From the NCBI GenBank assembly GCA_965369385.1, contig CBDUQP010000114.1, positions 1 through 11,187 on the forward strand: a DNA stretch of 11,187 bases. The letters are read 5' to 3'. Below are positions 1-7,211 of the stretch, piece by piece. The translations under genes and the position numbers were made by a program. Origin of the DNA: CBDUQP01 sp965369385 (GTDB lineage Bacteria; Planctomycetota; Phycisphaerae; SM23-33). Numbering within the stretch: position 1 is the first letter of the stretch; the number at the start of each line of letters is the position of its first letter. The notes below the pieces were generated by a model, which did no database searches, had not been told where the DNA came from, and saw only the letters and a list, made by a program, of their open reading frames with translations.

Positions 1-905
1 AGTGCAGAGTATGTCCTGAGTTCGAAGCTAGGCGATATCTGAACATCCTTGCCCACTTCGCCGATTCGTTCACGCCATAGTTCCACGGGTGTGTCGTAGT
101 AGGCTGTAGTGAAGAACGGGCTTGGGATGAGCATGTCTACCAGGCCTTCGCGAGCCCAGCGAACACCGTCCATTCCGGTATCGCGCGAGTGGTCCGGGTG
201 CAGCGATGTGCGGGCTGCTACCTTCATCCGATGGCCATTGCGTTCGGCGGCAGCGTTGGCGAGAGAGCGTACTTCCCGCATGAACTCGGTGAGGATGTCG
301 GCGCCTGCTCGCTCGTGTCCGGGCTTGAAGTGTTTGCCGAAACGCATCCAGTCCAGCTCTATCCCATCGCAGTCGATGTTCTCCAGTAGCTCAGCCACAT
401 AGCTCAACATATATTCGCGAACCTCGGGATGTGCGTAGTCCATGGCTCTGTCGAACCACGGGCCGGTTCCGTCCGATTCAGGATTGATCCTGAACTGCGG
501 ATTGTTCTTCCAGAATGAACCGTGGATGAAGAGCGTGTCATCGTTAACGCTGTGGATATCGTTCATGCGAACGGAGAGCCAGCCGGCGATGTTCTTTTCG
601 CGGCAGCGGTCAATCCATATCTGATAGGGGTTCAGCCCTTTGTCATGGAGGGTCTTGGCGCCAATTACCCAGCCTTGTCCCTTCTCGGCTTGTTCCTTCA
701 GAAACTCCTCAGGCTGGTCCCAGATGGTATCCATAACGTTGCTGGCGATGTTCGATCGCTGGCAGTTCGGGTTCAGGAACATCGCAGCCACCTGCGTGTC
801 GGCATATTGATCGATGAAGGCATGCAGGGTTTCGATGTTCATATCTTCGGGTTTGCGGCTACCGAAGAAATGGCTGCTGTCTTCGTTAATAATGATTCCG
901 GGCAT
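1..905 (-). CDS. GHL10-like TIM-barrel glycoside hydrolase-like protein, C-terminus cut off by the window edge
   Basis: Reading leftward from the ATG at 905 the frame stays open to base 1, giving 301 visible residues and no stop. An AGGAG ribosome site lies about 10 bases upstream of the ATG. The N-terminus starts MPGIIINEDSSHFF. Around residues 158-190 there is a block, HPEVREYML then DCDGIELDWMRF, of the kind seen in GHL10/DUF187-type TIM barrels, where an acidic pair ends a barrel strand. No signal peptide is visible, so the visible part looks cytoplasmic. It is divergent from the GH20 gene across a 376-base gap, which suggests shared control of glycan breakdown. The substrate cannot be read from the sequence, and whether it is an active hydrolase is inference. 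Being a gene is nearly certain; the family assignment is moderate. Confidence 0.8.
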   Translation of the reverse strand, partial: MPGIIINEDSSHFFGSRKPEDMNIETLHAFIDQYADTQVAAMFLNPNCQRSNIASNVMDTIWDQPEEFLKEQAEKGQGWVIGAKTLHDKGLNPYQIWIDRCREKNIAGWLSVRMNDIHSVNDDTLFIHGSFWKNNPQFRINPESDGTGPWFDRAMDYAHPEVREYMLSYVAELLENIDCDGIELDWMRFGKHFKPGHERAGADILTEFMREVRSLANAAAERNGHRMKVAARTSLHPDHSRDTGMDGVRWAREGLVDMLIPSPFFTTAYYDTPVELWRERIGEVGKDVQISPSFELRTYSA

Positions 906-1281
906 TGGGTGCGATCTCCTGAGTAGTCATTTTTGTTCGCAGTGGATATGTCCTGCGTTTGCTTGTCGGAGCTTATTACCGGGTGCGGTAAGTGGCAAGG
1001 GGCAATTGTCATGATAGGGTATAATTTTGATTGGGTGGGGAGTTTGGGCCGCGTTTGCAGTTCACTGACGCAAGCAGCAGCAGGGCATTGCGGGTTTTCT
1101 TCCGACTGCGGGTGTCGGTGCGAGCTGGATCATATGGGACATAGGAATCCTTGCCGCAGCCGAAACTCTCACAAAACCGGTTCGAAATCATCGTTTTACA
1201 CTTCACAGATGCAATGCCTCGCGGTATGTTCACATGCTTGACTTTGCATTGTTTGTCCTCTTACCGGAGTAATGTTAAACG
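906..1281. other. Divergent intergenic region between the two hydrolase genes
   Basis: This 376-base gap must hold the promoters for both flanking genes. I see a perfect TATAAT at 1020-1025 on the plus strand but no acceptable -35 box at 16-18 bases from it. A palindrome AACCGGTT lies at 1175-1182, of the size and symmetry of a LacI/GntR-type half-site pair, and a TTGACT at 1238-1243 has no good -10 box. GGAG at 1266-1269 is the likely ribosome site for the GH20 gene. Short open frames on both strands here are rich in Cys and Ser with no ribosome sites, and I do not believe them. Confidence 0.5.
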
Positions 1282-2871
1282 ATGATTGGTTTTCACATTG
1301 ATATGAACATGGCCCAGTACCGCGCCGACTACCTGAGCAAATGGCTCAAGGAACTGGCGGCCAGCGGTTTCGATACGATAATCTGGGAAGTCGAAAACAA
1401 TATACAGTGGGCTTCCTGCCCCGAGTGCGTATCACCGGATGCATTCAGCATCGATGAGTTCCGCAAGTTGCTCGACGAATGTCGCTCGCTTGGCATGAAC
1501 GCGGTTCCCCTCTTTCAGACCATCAGCCACGGTGAATACGTTCTGAAGCACAAACGCTACGAGCACATGAAGGAACTGCCCGATCGGCTTGACCAATATT
1601 GCCCGCGGAATCCCGATGTGATGCCGTTTCTGCAAACGTGGCTCGAAGAGTATCTGGAAGTGTTTGGCGATGTGACGCACTTCCATATCGGCGCGGACGA
1701 GGCGTGGTTCCTCGGCGCCTGTCCGGAGTGCAGCGAGTTTGCTCGTGAGCATTCGCTTTCGAAGCTCTATATCGATCACATTAACGCCATCGCCCAGCCA
1801 CTTATAGATCGCGATATTACGCCGATAATATGGGCAGACATGGCGATGCATCACCATGAAGCTCTTGAGCAACTCTCGCGGAAGATCATGTTGTTCGACT
1901 GGATGTATGACATCTACCGGGGCAACGGGAAGGTCTTCATCTGGGGTGAGGATCTGAAGAGCAAGGACCAGCTCACCGAAGCCAATCTCCAGATGTTCGG
2001 CAAGTACATGTTCCCCAAGGGCGATGAGCTTGCACGCGAACCGGAGACGTTCTACTCGGCCGACTTCCTGGCGGATAACGGTTTCAAGGTGGTCACGTGT
2101 CCGGGTTCTGCCAGTGCTGGCGACAACGTGTTTTCGCCGCGCAACTGGTTGCATATTGCCAACACATTTGATTCGTTCCAGAAGGGTGCCTCGGAGCATC
2201 TTTCCGGTTCGGTGCTCACCAGTTGGTCCGTTCGCATTCATCCGTGGGAGCAGCAGCTCGCGTGCATCGATATCCCCGGTTTCCTGCGAAAGAATCCCAA
2301 GGCTACGAAGGAAGAGTTCGTGAATGCCTTCGCGGCCGAGCGTTTTGGCCTGCAAAACGCGGACGAGCTGATGCTGGCTTGCGGTTTGCTGTCACAGACG
2401 TGCATATTCACTGACAGCATTTCGCTGAACATAGACAAACATTGCCTGCTGGTTGCGGATGACTACATCGGCCAGAAGATTACACAACTCCGCGAGGAAA
2501 GGAAGATCGAAGCCGAAGCCGCCAATTGCCGCAAGCGACTCGCCGATTATCGCAAATCGCTGGAGATGTTCGAGAGTATCGCCACGCAAGCCACTTGCGG
2601 CAGTGAGTATCTTGAGATATGGAAACTCCAGGCCCGTAACCTTATCAACCGCGCAGAAGCTTCTGAAATGCTGCTGACCCAGCCCGGCGAGCCGATCAAG
2701 AACTCAGTGGTCCGGGCAAAGGCTAAACGAATACTCGACGAGATGCGATCTTTGCGAAAGGCCACCGACGATTTGTTCAGCACGATGATACGTCCGACAC
2801 GCAAGGACGAAATGGTTGAATACATGTTCGGTTGCATCGAGCGGGCACTGGCGGGGCGGGCTGGCGAGTAG
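1282..2871 (+). CDS. GH20-family beta-N-acetylhexosaminidase-like glycoside hydrolase
   Basis: This 529-residue protein probably removes terminal N-acetylhexosamine from glycans. The signature is HIGADE at residues 135-140, matching the GH20 His-x-Gly-x-Asp-Glu motif, where the Asp (139) positions the substrate acetamido group and the Glu (140) is the general acid. Barrel strands are recognisable at about 31-37 (DTIIWEV), 180-187 (TPIIWADM), 202-208 and 310-317 (SVLTSWSV, with a Trp expected at the sugar site). The usual N-terminal GH20b domain is absent, so the barrel starts at residue 1, as in the HexD-like branch. Residues 340-529 are mostly helical and unassigned. There is no signal peptide, so it is predicted cytoplasmic and would act on imported oligosaccharides. 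GGAG lies 12 bases upstream, somewhat far. The exact substrate (GlcNAc, GalNAc or other) cannot be told. Confidence 0.85.
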   Translation: MIGFHIDMNMAQYRADYLSKWLKELAASGFDTIIWEVENNIQWASCPECVSPDAFSIDEFRKLLDECRSLGMNAVPLFQTISHGEYVLKHKRYEHMKELPDRLDQYCPRNPDVMPFLQTWLEEYLEVFGDVTHFHIGADEAWFLGACPECSEFAREHSLSKLYIDHINAIAQPLIDRDITPIIWADMAMHHHEALEQLSRKIMLFDWMYDIYRGNGKVFIWGEDLKSKDQLTEANLQMFGKYMFPKGDELAREPETFYSADFLADNGFKVVTCPGSASAGDNVFSPRNWLHIANTFDSFQKGASEHLSGSVLTSWSVRIHPWEQQLACIDIPGFLRKNPKATKEEFVNAFAAERFGLQNADELMLACGLLSQTCIFTDSISLNIDKHCLLVADDYIGQKITQLREERKIEAEAANCRKRLADYRKSLEMFESIATQATCGSEYLEIWKLQARNLINRAEASEMLLTQPGEPIKNSVVRAKAKRILDEMRSLRKATDDLFSTMIRPTRKDEMVEYMFGCIERALAGRAGE

Positions 2872-3298
2872 AGAATACACATTCCATCCAAACTGAAGAG
2901 TCTCAATCGTGAGCAATTCACGCCTTGAAGACATACAGGGCGTCTCGGACGAGCGTCAGGTATTGGATGAATTGCTGTTTGGCGATCTGGACGGTTCGCT
3001 GAATGTACAATATTGGTCCTAGGCTCCAGATTCTGTCCTTATCGTGGTTATGCCGTTGGAGAGTGCCGGTGGTCTGAAAGATGCGCTGATTCAATCCCAA
3101 GAGGGACTTACTGCTGCGATTCCCGGCCGTTAGTGGGGTGATTTGCCAGCGGATATGGCGCGGATAGCAGTGTCCATAATTGTTCGGTAAGTGTACAGAA
3201 AGAAGTGGACATTGTCCGGATGGACGGTAGAGTTGTGTGCTGCAGGGCGTGATTCCCCGCCGAAGCGCAAGAAGAACACAAGATAAGGAAGCTGGAAA
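2872..3298. other. 427-base gap with a stop-interrupted coding-like frame
   Basis: No intact gene is visible. A plus-strand frame from GTG 2909 reads like protein for 37 codons to TAG at 3020-3022, then in the same frame another 36 codons to TAG 3131-3133, then 18 codons to TAA 3188-3190. No strong ribosome site precedes the GTG. It could be a decayed gene or chance; I recognise no family. A CGTGA/TCACG hairpin (2908-2922) follows the GH20 gene but has no T-run, so it is not a convincing terminator. AAGGAA at 3285-3290 is the ribosome site of the next gene, 8 bases before its ATG. Confidence 0.4.
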
Positions 3299-4387
3299 AT
3301 GGCTGGTAAGAGGTTGAAGGTTGCGGTAGCGGGTCTTGGTCGAAGCGGCTATGCCATCCACACACGCTGGTTGCGAGAGGCCCCCGAGCAATTCGAAATA
3401 GTGGCTGCCTGTGATGGGAACGCGAAGTATCGCTCGGAGATGAAGAAGGAGTTCGGATGCAAGGTCTACAAAGACCACAAGGAGATGATCAAGAAGCACA
3501 AGGATGAGATTGATCTGTTCGTCAATGCAATGGTCAGCACTCTTCACCCGAAAGTCTCCATCGACGCGCTCAACGCCGGGCTGAACACGGTGTGTGAGAA
3601 ACCCGCCGCGGTGAAGGTGAAGGATTTCGATCAGGTGGTAGCGGCCGCCAAAAAGAGCGGAAAGCTCTACGCGCCGTTCCAGAATTCGCGATTCTTCCCG
3701 TATTTCCAGAAGGCCCTCGAAATCATCGAATCCGGCGTGCTTGGCGATCTGGTGCACGTGCGGCTGAACTGGAGCGGGTTCGCTCGCAGGTGGGACTGGC
3801 AGACTCGCCAGGATCAGTGGGGCGGGAATCTGAATAACACCGGCCCGCATCCGCTGGACCAGGCGCTGGTGCTGTTCGGCAAGAAGACTCCCAAGGTGTT
3901 CTGTCAGATGAAGAGTGAGGCGGGAAGCTTCGGCGATGCCGAGGATTTCGCGGCCGTCACCCTTTACGGACAGGGCAGCCCCGTGACTGAGGTGGTAACG
4001 AGTTCGTATCAGGCGTACCCGCTGGGCAAGCAGATTGATCTGTGCGGAACGCACGGATGCCTGACCGGATCGGCCGACGAGATGAAGTGGAAGTATTACG
4101 ATCCAAAGAAGGCACCAAAGCAGAGCTTGTGGCCGATGTGGTCGAAGGATCGTGGGTACTGCGGCGAGAAGCTTCCCTGGGTGAAGGAGAAGACCTGGAA
4201 GGCCGACATGTCTGACGGTCTGGATCACTTCCAGCGGAATTCAAAACTGTTCTACAACAATATTTACGATGTACTTGTGAACAAGGGCAAGCTTATCGTC
4301 ACTCCCGCGCAGGTTCGCAGGCAGGTTGCCGTTCTGGAAGAATGCCATCGTCAGAATCCCCTGCCGAAGATGAAGAAGAAAAGATAA
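3299..4387 (+). CDS. Gfo/Idh/MocA family NAD(P)-dependent oxidoreductase
   Basis: This 362-residue cytoplasmic dehydrogenase probably oxidises or epimerises a sugar, inositol or sugar derivative using NAD(P). The N-terminal Rossmann fold shows the dinucleotide loop GLGRSG (residues 12-17) and an Asp at 39 ending the second strand, which favours NAD over NADP. EKP at 100-102 is the family motif whose Lys (101) lies at the active site. In the C-terminal domain GPHPLD (182-187) matches the G-x-H-x-x-D motif, whose His acts in catalysis. The C-terminus is very basic (PKMKKKR). AAGGAA lies 8 bases before the ATG. It is downstream of, and on the same strand as, the GH20 gene, and an intrinsic terminator follows within 30 bases. 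A role in processing the sugar released by the hydrolases is inference; the substrate is unknown. Confidence 0.92.
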   Translation: MAGKRLKVAVAGLGRSGYAIHTRWLREAPEQFEIVAACDGNAKYRSEMKKEFGCKVYKDHKEMIKKHKDEIDLFVNAMVSTLHPKVSIDALNAGLNTVCEKPAAVKVKDFDQVVAAAKKSGKLYAPFQNSRFFPYFQKALEIIESGVLGDLVHVRLNWSGFARRWDWQTRQDQWGGNLNNTGPHPLDQALVLFGKKTPKVFCQMKSEAGSFGDAEDFAAVTLYGQGSPVTEVVTSSYQAYPLGKQIDLCGTHGCLTGSADEMKWKYYDPKKAPKQSLWPMWSKDRGYCGEKLPWVKEKTWKADMSDGLDHFQRNSKLFYNNIYDVLVNKGKLIVTPAQVRRQVAVLEECHRQNPLPKMKKKR

Positions 4388-4412
4388 AGCATTGTAATAT
4401 ATGATTTTATGC

Positions 4413-4452
4413 AACGCCCCGTGCGGATATTCCATTCGTGCGGGGCGTTTTT
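4413..4452 (+). terminator. Intrinsic terminator of the oxidoreductase gene
   Basis: A perfect 9-bp GC-rich stem, AACGCCCCG (4413-4421) with CGGGGCGTT (4441-4449), encloses a 19-base loop and runs into TTTTT (4448-4452). It begins 25 bases after the oxidoreductase stop. The next gene starts only about 20 bases beyond it, so that gene has little room for its own promoter after the terminator. Confidence 0.85.
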
Positions 4453-4472
4453 GTTTGTACTTGGAGGCTCCT

Positions 4473-4571
4473 GTGAGTGAAGCATTTCGGCTTTGCGCTG
4501 AAGATATGCTCAAACAATTGCACAGATCGTCCGATGAGATAGGAAGTTGGAGTCCAACATGGAGTGTTTGA
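4473..4571 (+). CDS. Small ORF of 32 residues abutting the PilZ gene
   Basis: A GTG start at 4473 is preceded by a perfect GGAGG (4463-4467) with a 5-base spacer. The frame runs 32 codons to TGA 4569-4571, and the PilZ ATG begins at the very next base (TGAATG), the geometry of translational coupling. The peptide begins VSEAFRLCAEDMLKQLHRSS (first residue Met if GTG is used) and looks like one acidic-to-amphipathic helix followed by a Ser/Trp-rich tail. It has no membrane segment and I recognise no family. It may be a real small protein, or a leader whose translation opens the PilZ ribosome site. The strong ribosome site and exact junction are the reasons to list it; conservation is untested. 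Confidence 0.45.
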   Translation: MSEAFRLCAEDMLKQLHRSSDEIGSWSPTWSV

Positions 4572-4856
4572 ATGGCAGATGTTAATAACGATGATCGGCG
4601 TGATACACAGAGAATCAGCATAAAGGCTGAGATAGAGTTTTTCGTCAGTGCCGATTTGATAGTGGGTGAGACCCTCAACGTGTCGAAGTCGGGCGTTGGT
4701 TTCAGCACTAAGTCGCCATTGGAAATTGAGCTTCGGATTGTTGGCACGGAGCATGCTGATGAACCGCAGAAGGCGAGGCTCGTCTGGGCACGTCAGACGA
4801 TTGATGGCGGGTGCACGTATGGTTTCGAATATGTTTCAACCGATGACAGCGAATAG
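4572..4856 (+). CDS. Single-domain PilZ protein, probable cyclic-di-GMP receptor
   Basis: This 94-residue protein consists of one PilZ domain, the usual length for stand-alone members. The RxxxR motif is at residues 10-14 (RDTQR) and the second binding motif, (D/N)xSxxG, at 36-41 (NVSKSG), so both parts of the cyclic-di-GMP site are intact. Such proteins change conformation on binding the messenger and pass the signal to a motility, secretion or polysaccharide partner. The partner is not evident here: the neighbours are an unknown small ORF and a flavodoxin-like gene. GGAG lies 7 bases before the ATG, inside the small upstream ORF. An ATG start immediately after that ORF's stop supports coupled translation. 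Confidence 0.85.
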   Translation: MADVNNDDRRDTQRISIKAEIEFFVSADLIVGETLNVSKSGVGFSTKSPLEIELRIVGTEHADEPQKARLVWARQTIDGGCTYGFEYVSTDDSE

Positions 4857-4938
4857 GCGGTCGGTTGCGTGAATCTTGCATCTTGTGCGGTTTCAATTCT
4901 CGATTTGTACATTTCTACGGTTTGAGCAGGAGCGGATT

Positions 4939-5424
4939 ATGCCTTCGATGCTGATAGCTTTTCACACACGGACGAACCACACCAGGCACATGGCCGAGGC
5001 CATCGCAAAAGGTGCCCAAGAGATAGACGGCATAACTGTCGACGTTGAGTTGCTCAAGGACGTTGAGCCCAAGGACATGGTTGCCTATGACGCCATCGTT
5101 CTGGGGTCGCCAACCTACTACGGAACAATGGCGGCCGAGATGAAGAAGTTCATCGACGATTCAGTCGCGTTCCACGGGCAGCTTCGCGGCAAGGTTGGCG
5201 GTGCGTTTTCGAGCAGTGCTCACGTCGGTGGCGGCAACGAGACCACGATATTCAGCATCTTGAACGCACTGATGATTCACGGCATGGTTGTCCAGGGCAT
5301 GTGTGAAGGCGATCATTACGGCCCGGTAGCTATCGGCGATGTAGATGATCGAGCGAAAAAGCAGTGCCTGCGATATGGCAAGCAGGTGGCATCTTTGGCG
5401 GTGAAGCTGGCTGCGGCTGATTGA
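4939..5424 (+). CDS. Flavodoxin-like FMN-binding protein
   Basis: This 161-residue protein has the flavodoxin fold and probably binds FMN as an electron carrier or NAD(P)H-dependent oxidoreductase. I place the start at ATG 4939 because AGGAG (4928-4932) sits 6 bases before it and the first strand, MLIAFHTRT, begins there; an in-frame ATG at 4876 would add 21 residues with no homology-like pattern. The phosphate loop is T10-R-T-N-H-T15. The second flavin loop is GSPTYYGTMAAEMKKF (57-72), typical of WrbA and multimeric flavodoxin relatives. The third, SSSAHVGGGNETT, is at 91-103. The phosphate loop lacks the common Gly (Asn-His replaces it). It follows the PilZ gene by 82 bases on the same strand. 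WrbA-type quinone reductase is an alternative, but the protein is short for that. Confidence 0.85.
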   Translation: MPSMLIAFHTRTNHTRHMAEAIAKGAQEIDGITVDVELLKDVEPKDMVAYDAIVLGSPTYYGTMAAEMKKFIDDSVAFHGQLRGKVGGAFSSSAHVGGGNETTIFSILNALMIHGMVVQGMCEGDHYGPVAIGDVDDRAKKQCLRYGKQVASLAVKLAAAD

Positions 5425-5438
5425 TGACGCCTGATTAG

Positions 5439-6296
5439 CTAGCCGGTTTGCATCATTGTCGTTAGTATGAATACCAGGTTGAATAGCATGTGCGTGATGA
5501 TGGGGGCGGTGAGACGGCCTGTTCTTTCGTAGTTATATCCCAACACTATCGACAGCGCTGCCAGCGATGGAAATGTGTACCACATCGGCCAGTGCACCAG
5601 CACGAATATGAGCGTAATAGAGGCGATGGCGATCCACGGTTTGCCTGTGTACTTGCGAACCATAGATTGCAGCAGCCCGCGGAACAGCACCTCTTCGGCC
5701 AGCGGAGCAAGCACCACCGCCGACACCACCGCCATCACCTTGACTGCCATCGCGGTATTCTTAGCGTCCTGCAACAGTGGGTGCGTTTTGAATTCCATCG
5801 GTCCGCATATCTGCACCGCTATCCATTGCGTCAGAAAAAGCAGGCCAATGCATACCGGCAAGACCGCCAGATACGCCACCACTCCACGGATCGAGTCTAT
5901 TCTCCAGTGACGCAGCGTCAGGCCCAGCCCGCGGCGTATTCTGCCCTTGAAGGTCGACCAGGCAACCGTTAATGAGAGGGCGAGACACGCCACCTGACCG
6001 CCGATGTTTGCGATTATTTTGCCATTTGCGACATCACCGATCAGCCAAACCAGGACATGTACTATTGCTATGTACGAAACCAACACGACATAAGCTATTA
6101 TGACATTCAGCGAGTTAGGCCGCCCGGGGCTTCCGATCAGACTGAGCTTCTGCGGATACAGCGAGCGGCGAACTATCCAGACGCTCAGCACGCATAGGCC
6201 TATTGCCAGCAGCGCGACCATGTGACGGGGCAACTGCTCGGTTTGGGCGAGCATGCCCGCTGCGTTAATTGTCCCTGTCGTCAAAACGTTTGACAT
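5439..6296 (-). CDS. CPBP family intramembrane metalloprotease (CAAX/Abi type)
   Basis: This 285-residue membrane protein has about eight hydrophobic segments (roughly 25-45, 64-88, 97-114, 138-163, 184-200, 222-240, 244-256, 266-282). The CPBP catalytic motifs are all present: EEVLFR (201-206, the Glu-Glu-x3-Arg motif), the His in VLVHW (235), and HMLFN (269-273). The family cleaves peptides within the membrane; members range from CAAX processing to bacteriocin self-immunity, and the substrate cannot be told here. No strong ribosome site precedes the ATG at 6296, and Met14 or Met26 are possible alternative starts. It is convergent with the flavodoxin gene (14 bases between stops) and divergent from trpC (66 bases), so it is probably a single-gene transcript. 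Confidence 0.88.
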   Translation of the reverse strand: MSNVLTTGTINAAGMLAQTEQLPRHMVALLAIGLCVLSVWIVRRSLYPQKLSLIGSPGRPNSLNVIIAYVVLVSYIAIVHVLVWLIGDVANGKIIANIGGQVACLALSLTVAWSTFKGRIRRGLGLTLRHWRIDSIRGVVAYLAVLPVCIGLLFLTQWIAVQICGPMEFKTHPLLQDAKNTAMAVKVMAVVSAVVLAPLAEEVLFRGLLQSMVRKYTGKPWIAIASITLIFVLVHWPMWYTFPSLAALSIVLGYNYERTGRLTAPIITHMLFNLVFILTTMMQTG

Positions 6297-6362
6297 ATCG
6301 TAGTTTATCCGGTTAACGTCCGTGTCTGGACGCGGTAATTACTTACTGAGCGAAAACATAAC
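6297..6362. promoter_or_regulatory. Short divergent promoter region with a hairpin-forming palindrome
   Basis: These 66 bases separate the protease and trpC starts and must contain at least one promoter for each, unless promoters lie in the coding regions. CCGTGT (6320-6325) and ACGCGG (6330-6335) form an imperfect inverted repeat around CTGG, and GTTAAC is a palindrome beside it. No sigma-70 boxes are convincing. No Trp-rich leader peptide is present, so trp-style attenuation is not supported. Confidence 0.3.
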
Positions 6363-7175
6363 ATGAAACAGAACAATATATTGCACACCATTCTCGAAAC
6401 CAAGCACAAAGAAGTGGCTGACTTGCGCACACGTCTCTCGATGGCCGATGCCAAGGCCCAGGCTGCCGATGCGCCAAGGGCTCGGGATTTCTACCAGGCC
6501 CTCACAAAAACGCCCCGACGAGCGATCAATCTCATCGCCGAGGTGAAGAAGGCGTCTCCATCTGCGGGCATAATTCGCCCTGATTTTGACCCTCCGATCA
6601 TCGCCAGGCAATACGCCACCGGCGGGGCGGACGCCATTAGTGTTCTCACAGATGAGCATTATTTTCAGGGCAGCCTCGACTTCCTGCGCCAGGTCCGCAA
6701 GGCCGTTGACTTGCCGATAATCCGCAAGGATTTTATTATCGATCCGCTCCAGATTTATCAGGCCAGGGCATGCGGTGCGGATGCGGTTCTGTTGATAGCG
6801 GCTGCGCTGGAGGCGGCCGAGCTAGGCGAATTGCTGGGCCTTGCCGCCTCGCTTGGCATGACATGCCTGGTTGAGGTTCACAATTCCGCAGAGCTGGCGT
6901 CCGTCCATGACGTGCTGAAGGCTAACCCACGGAACCTGCTTGGCATCAATAATCGCGACCTGATCACGTTCACAGTGGATCTTGGCACGACGGCAGCTCT
7001 GATTGCCGAATTGGACCTCGACATGCCCGTAGTAAGCGAATCCGGCATCAAGACGCCAGCAGACGTAGCCCGCGTAGCGGCAGCCGGCGCATGTGCAATC
7101 CTCGTAGGCGAAACCCTGATGCGCCAACCAGACCCCGCCATAGCAATAACCGATCTCCTAGGCCCGCAGTCCTGA
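6363..7175 (+). CDS. trpC: Indole-3-glycerol phosphate synthase
   Basis: This 270-residue cytoplasmic enzyme closes the indole ring of tryptophan, turning carboxyphenylamino-deoxyribulose phosphate into indole-3-glycerol phosphate. It is a single (beta/alpha)8 barrel of standard length with every catalytic landmark visible: AEVKKASPS (59-67, with Glu60, Lys62), IIRKDFI (119-125, Lys122), LVEVH (169-173, Glu171), GINNRDL (194-200) and VVSESGI (223-229). The N-terminus ILHTILETKHKEV is the usual helical lid. The start is the only ATG that keeps this segment, although the ribosome site is weak. No other trp gene is present in the window, so it is an orphan locus rather than part of a trp operon. 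It is convergent with the kinase gene, 36 bases apart. Confidence 0.97.
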   Translation: MKQNNILHTILETKHKEVADLRTRLSMADAKAQAADAPRARDFYQALTKTPRRAINLIAEVKKASPSAGIIRPDFDPPIIARQYATGGADAISVLTDEHYFQGSLDFLRQVRKAVDLPIIRKDFIIDPLQIYQARACGADAVLLIAAALEAAELGELLGLAASLGMTCLVEVHNSAELASVHDVLKANPRNLLGINNRDLITFTVDLGTTAALIAELDLDMPVVSESGIKTPADVARVAAAGACAILVGETLMRQPDPAIAITDLLGPQS

Positions 7176-7211
7176 GGTCAATCAGCCATATCCATTGCAT
7201 TATAGGGTATT

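Noticed and set aside
1170..1195. tRNA T-arm-like GGTTCGAAATC
   Set aside because: No pairing T stem, and no matching acceptor, D or anticodon arms in the surrounding bases.
933..1241. Plus-strand 102-codon and minus-strand 74-codon frames in the divergent gap
   Set aside because: Cys/Ser-rich, low-quality composition, no ribosome sites, and they occupy the region where both promoters must lie.
1432..2355. Long minus-strand open frame (307 codons) inside the GH20 gene
   Set aside because: It is the antisense shadow of a gene with clear GH20 motifs, and has no ribosome site or recognisable domain.
2918..4228. Minus-strand open frame of 436 codons across the oxidoreductase
   Set aside because: Antisense to a gene with intact Rossmann and EKP motifs; composition (Leu, His, Arg-rich) is that of an antisense artefact.
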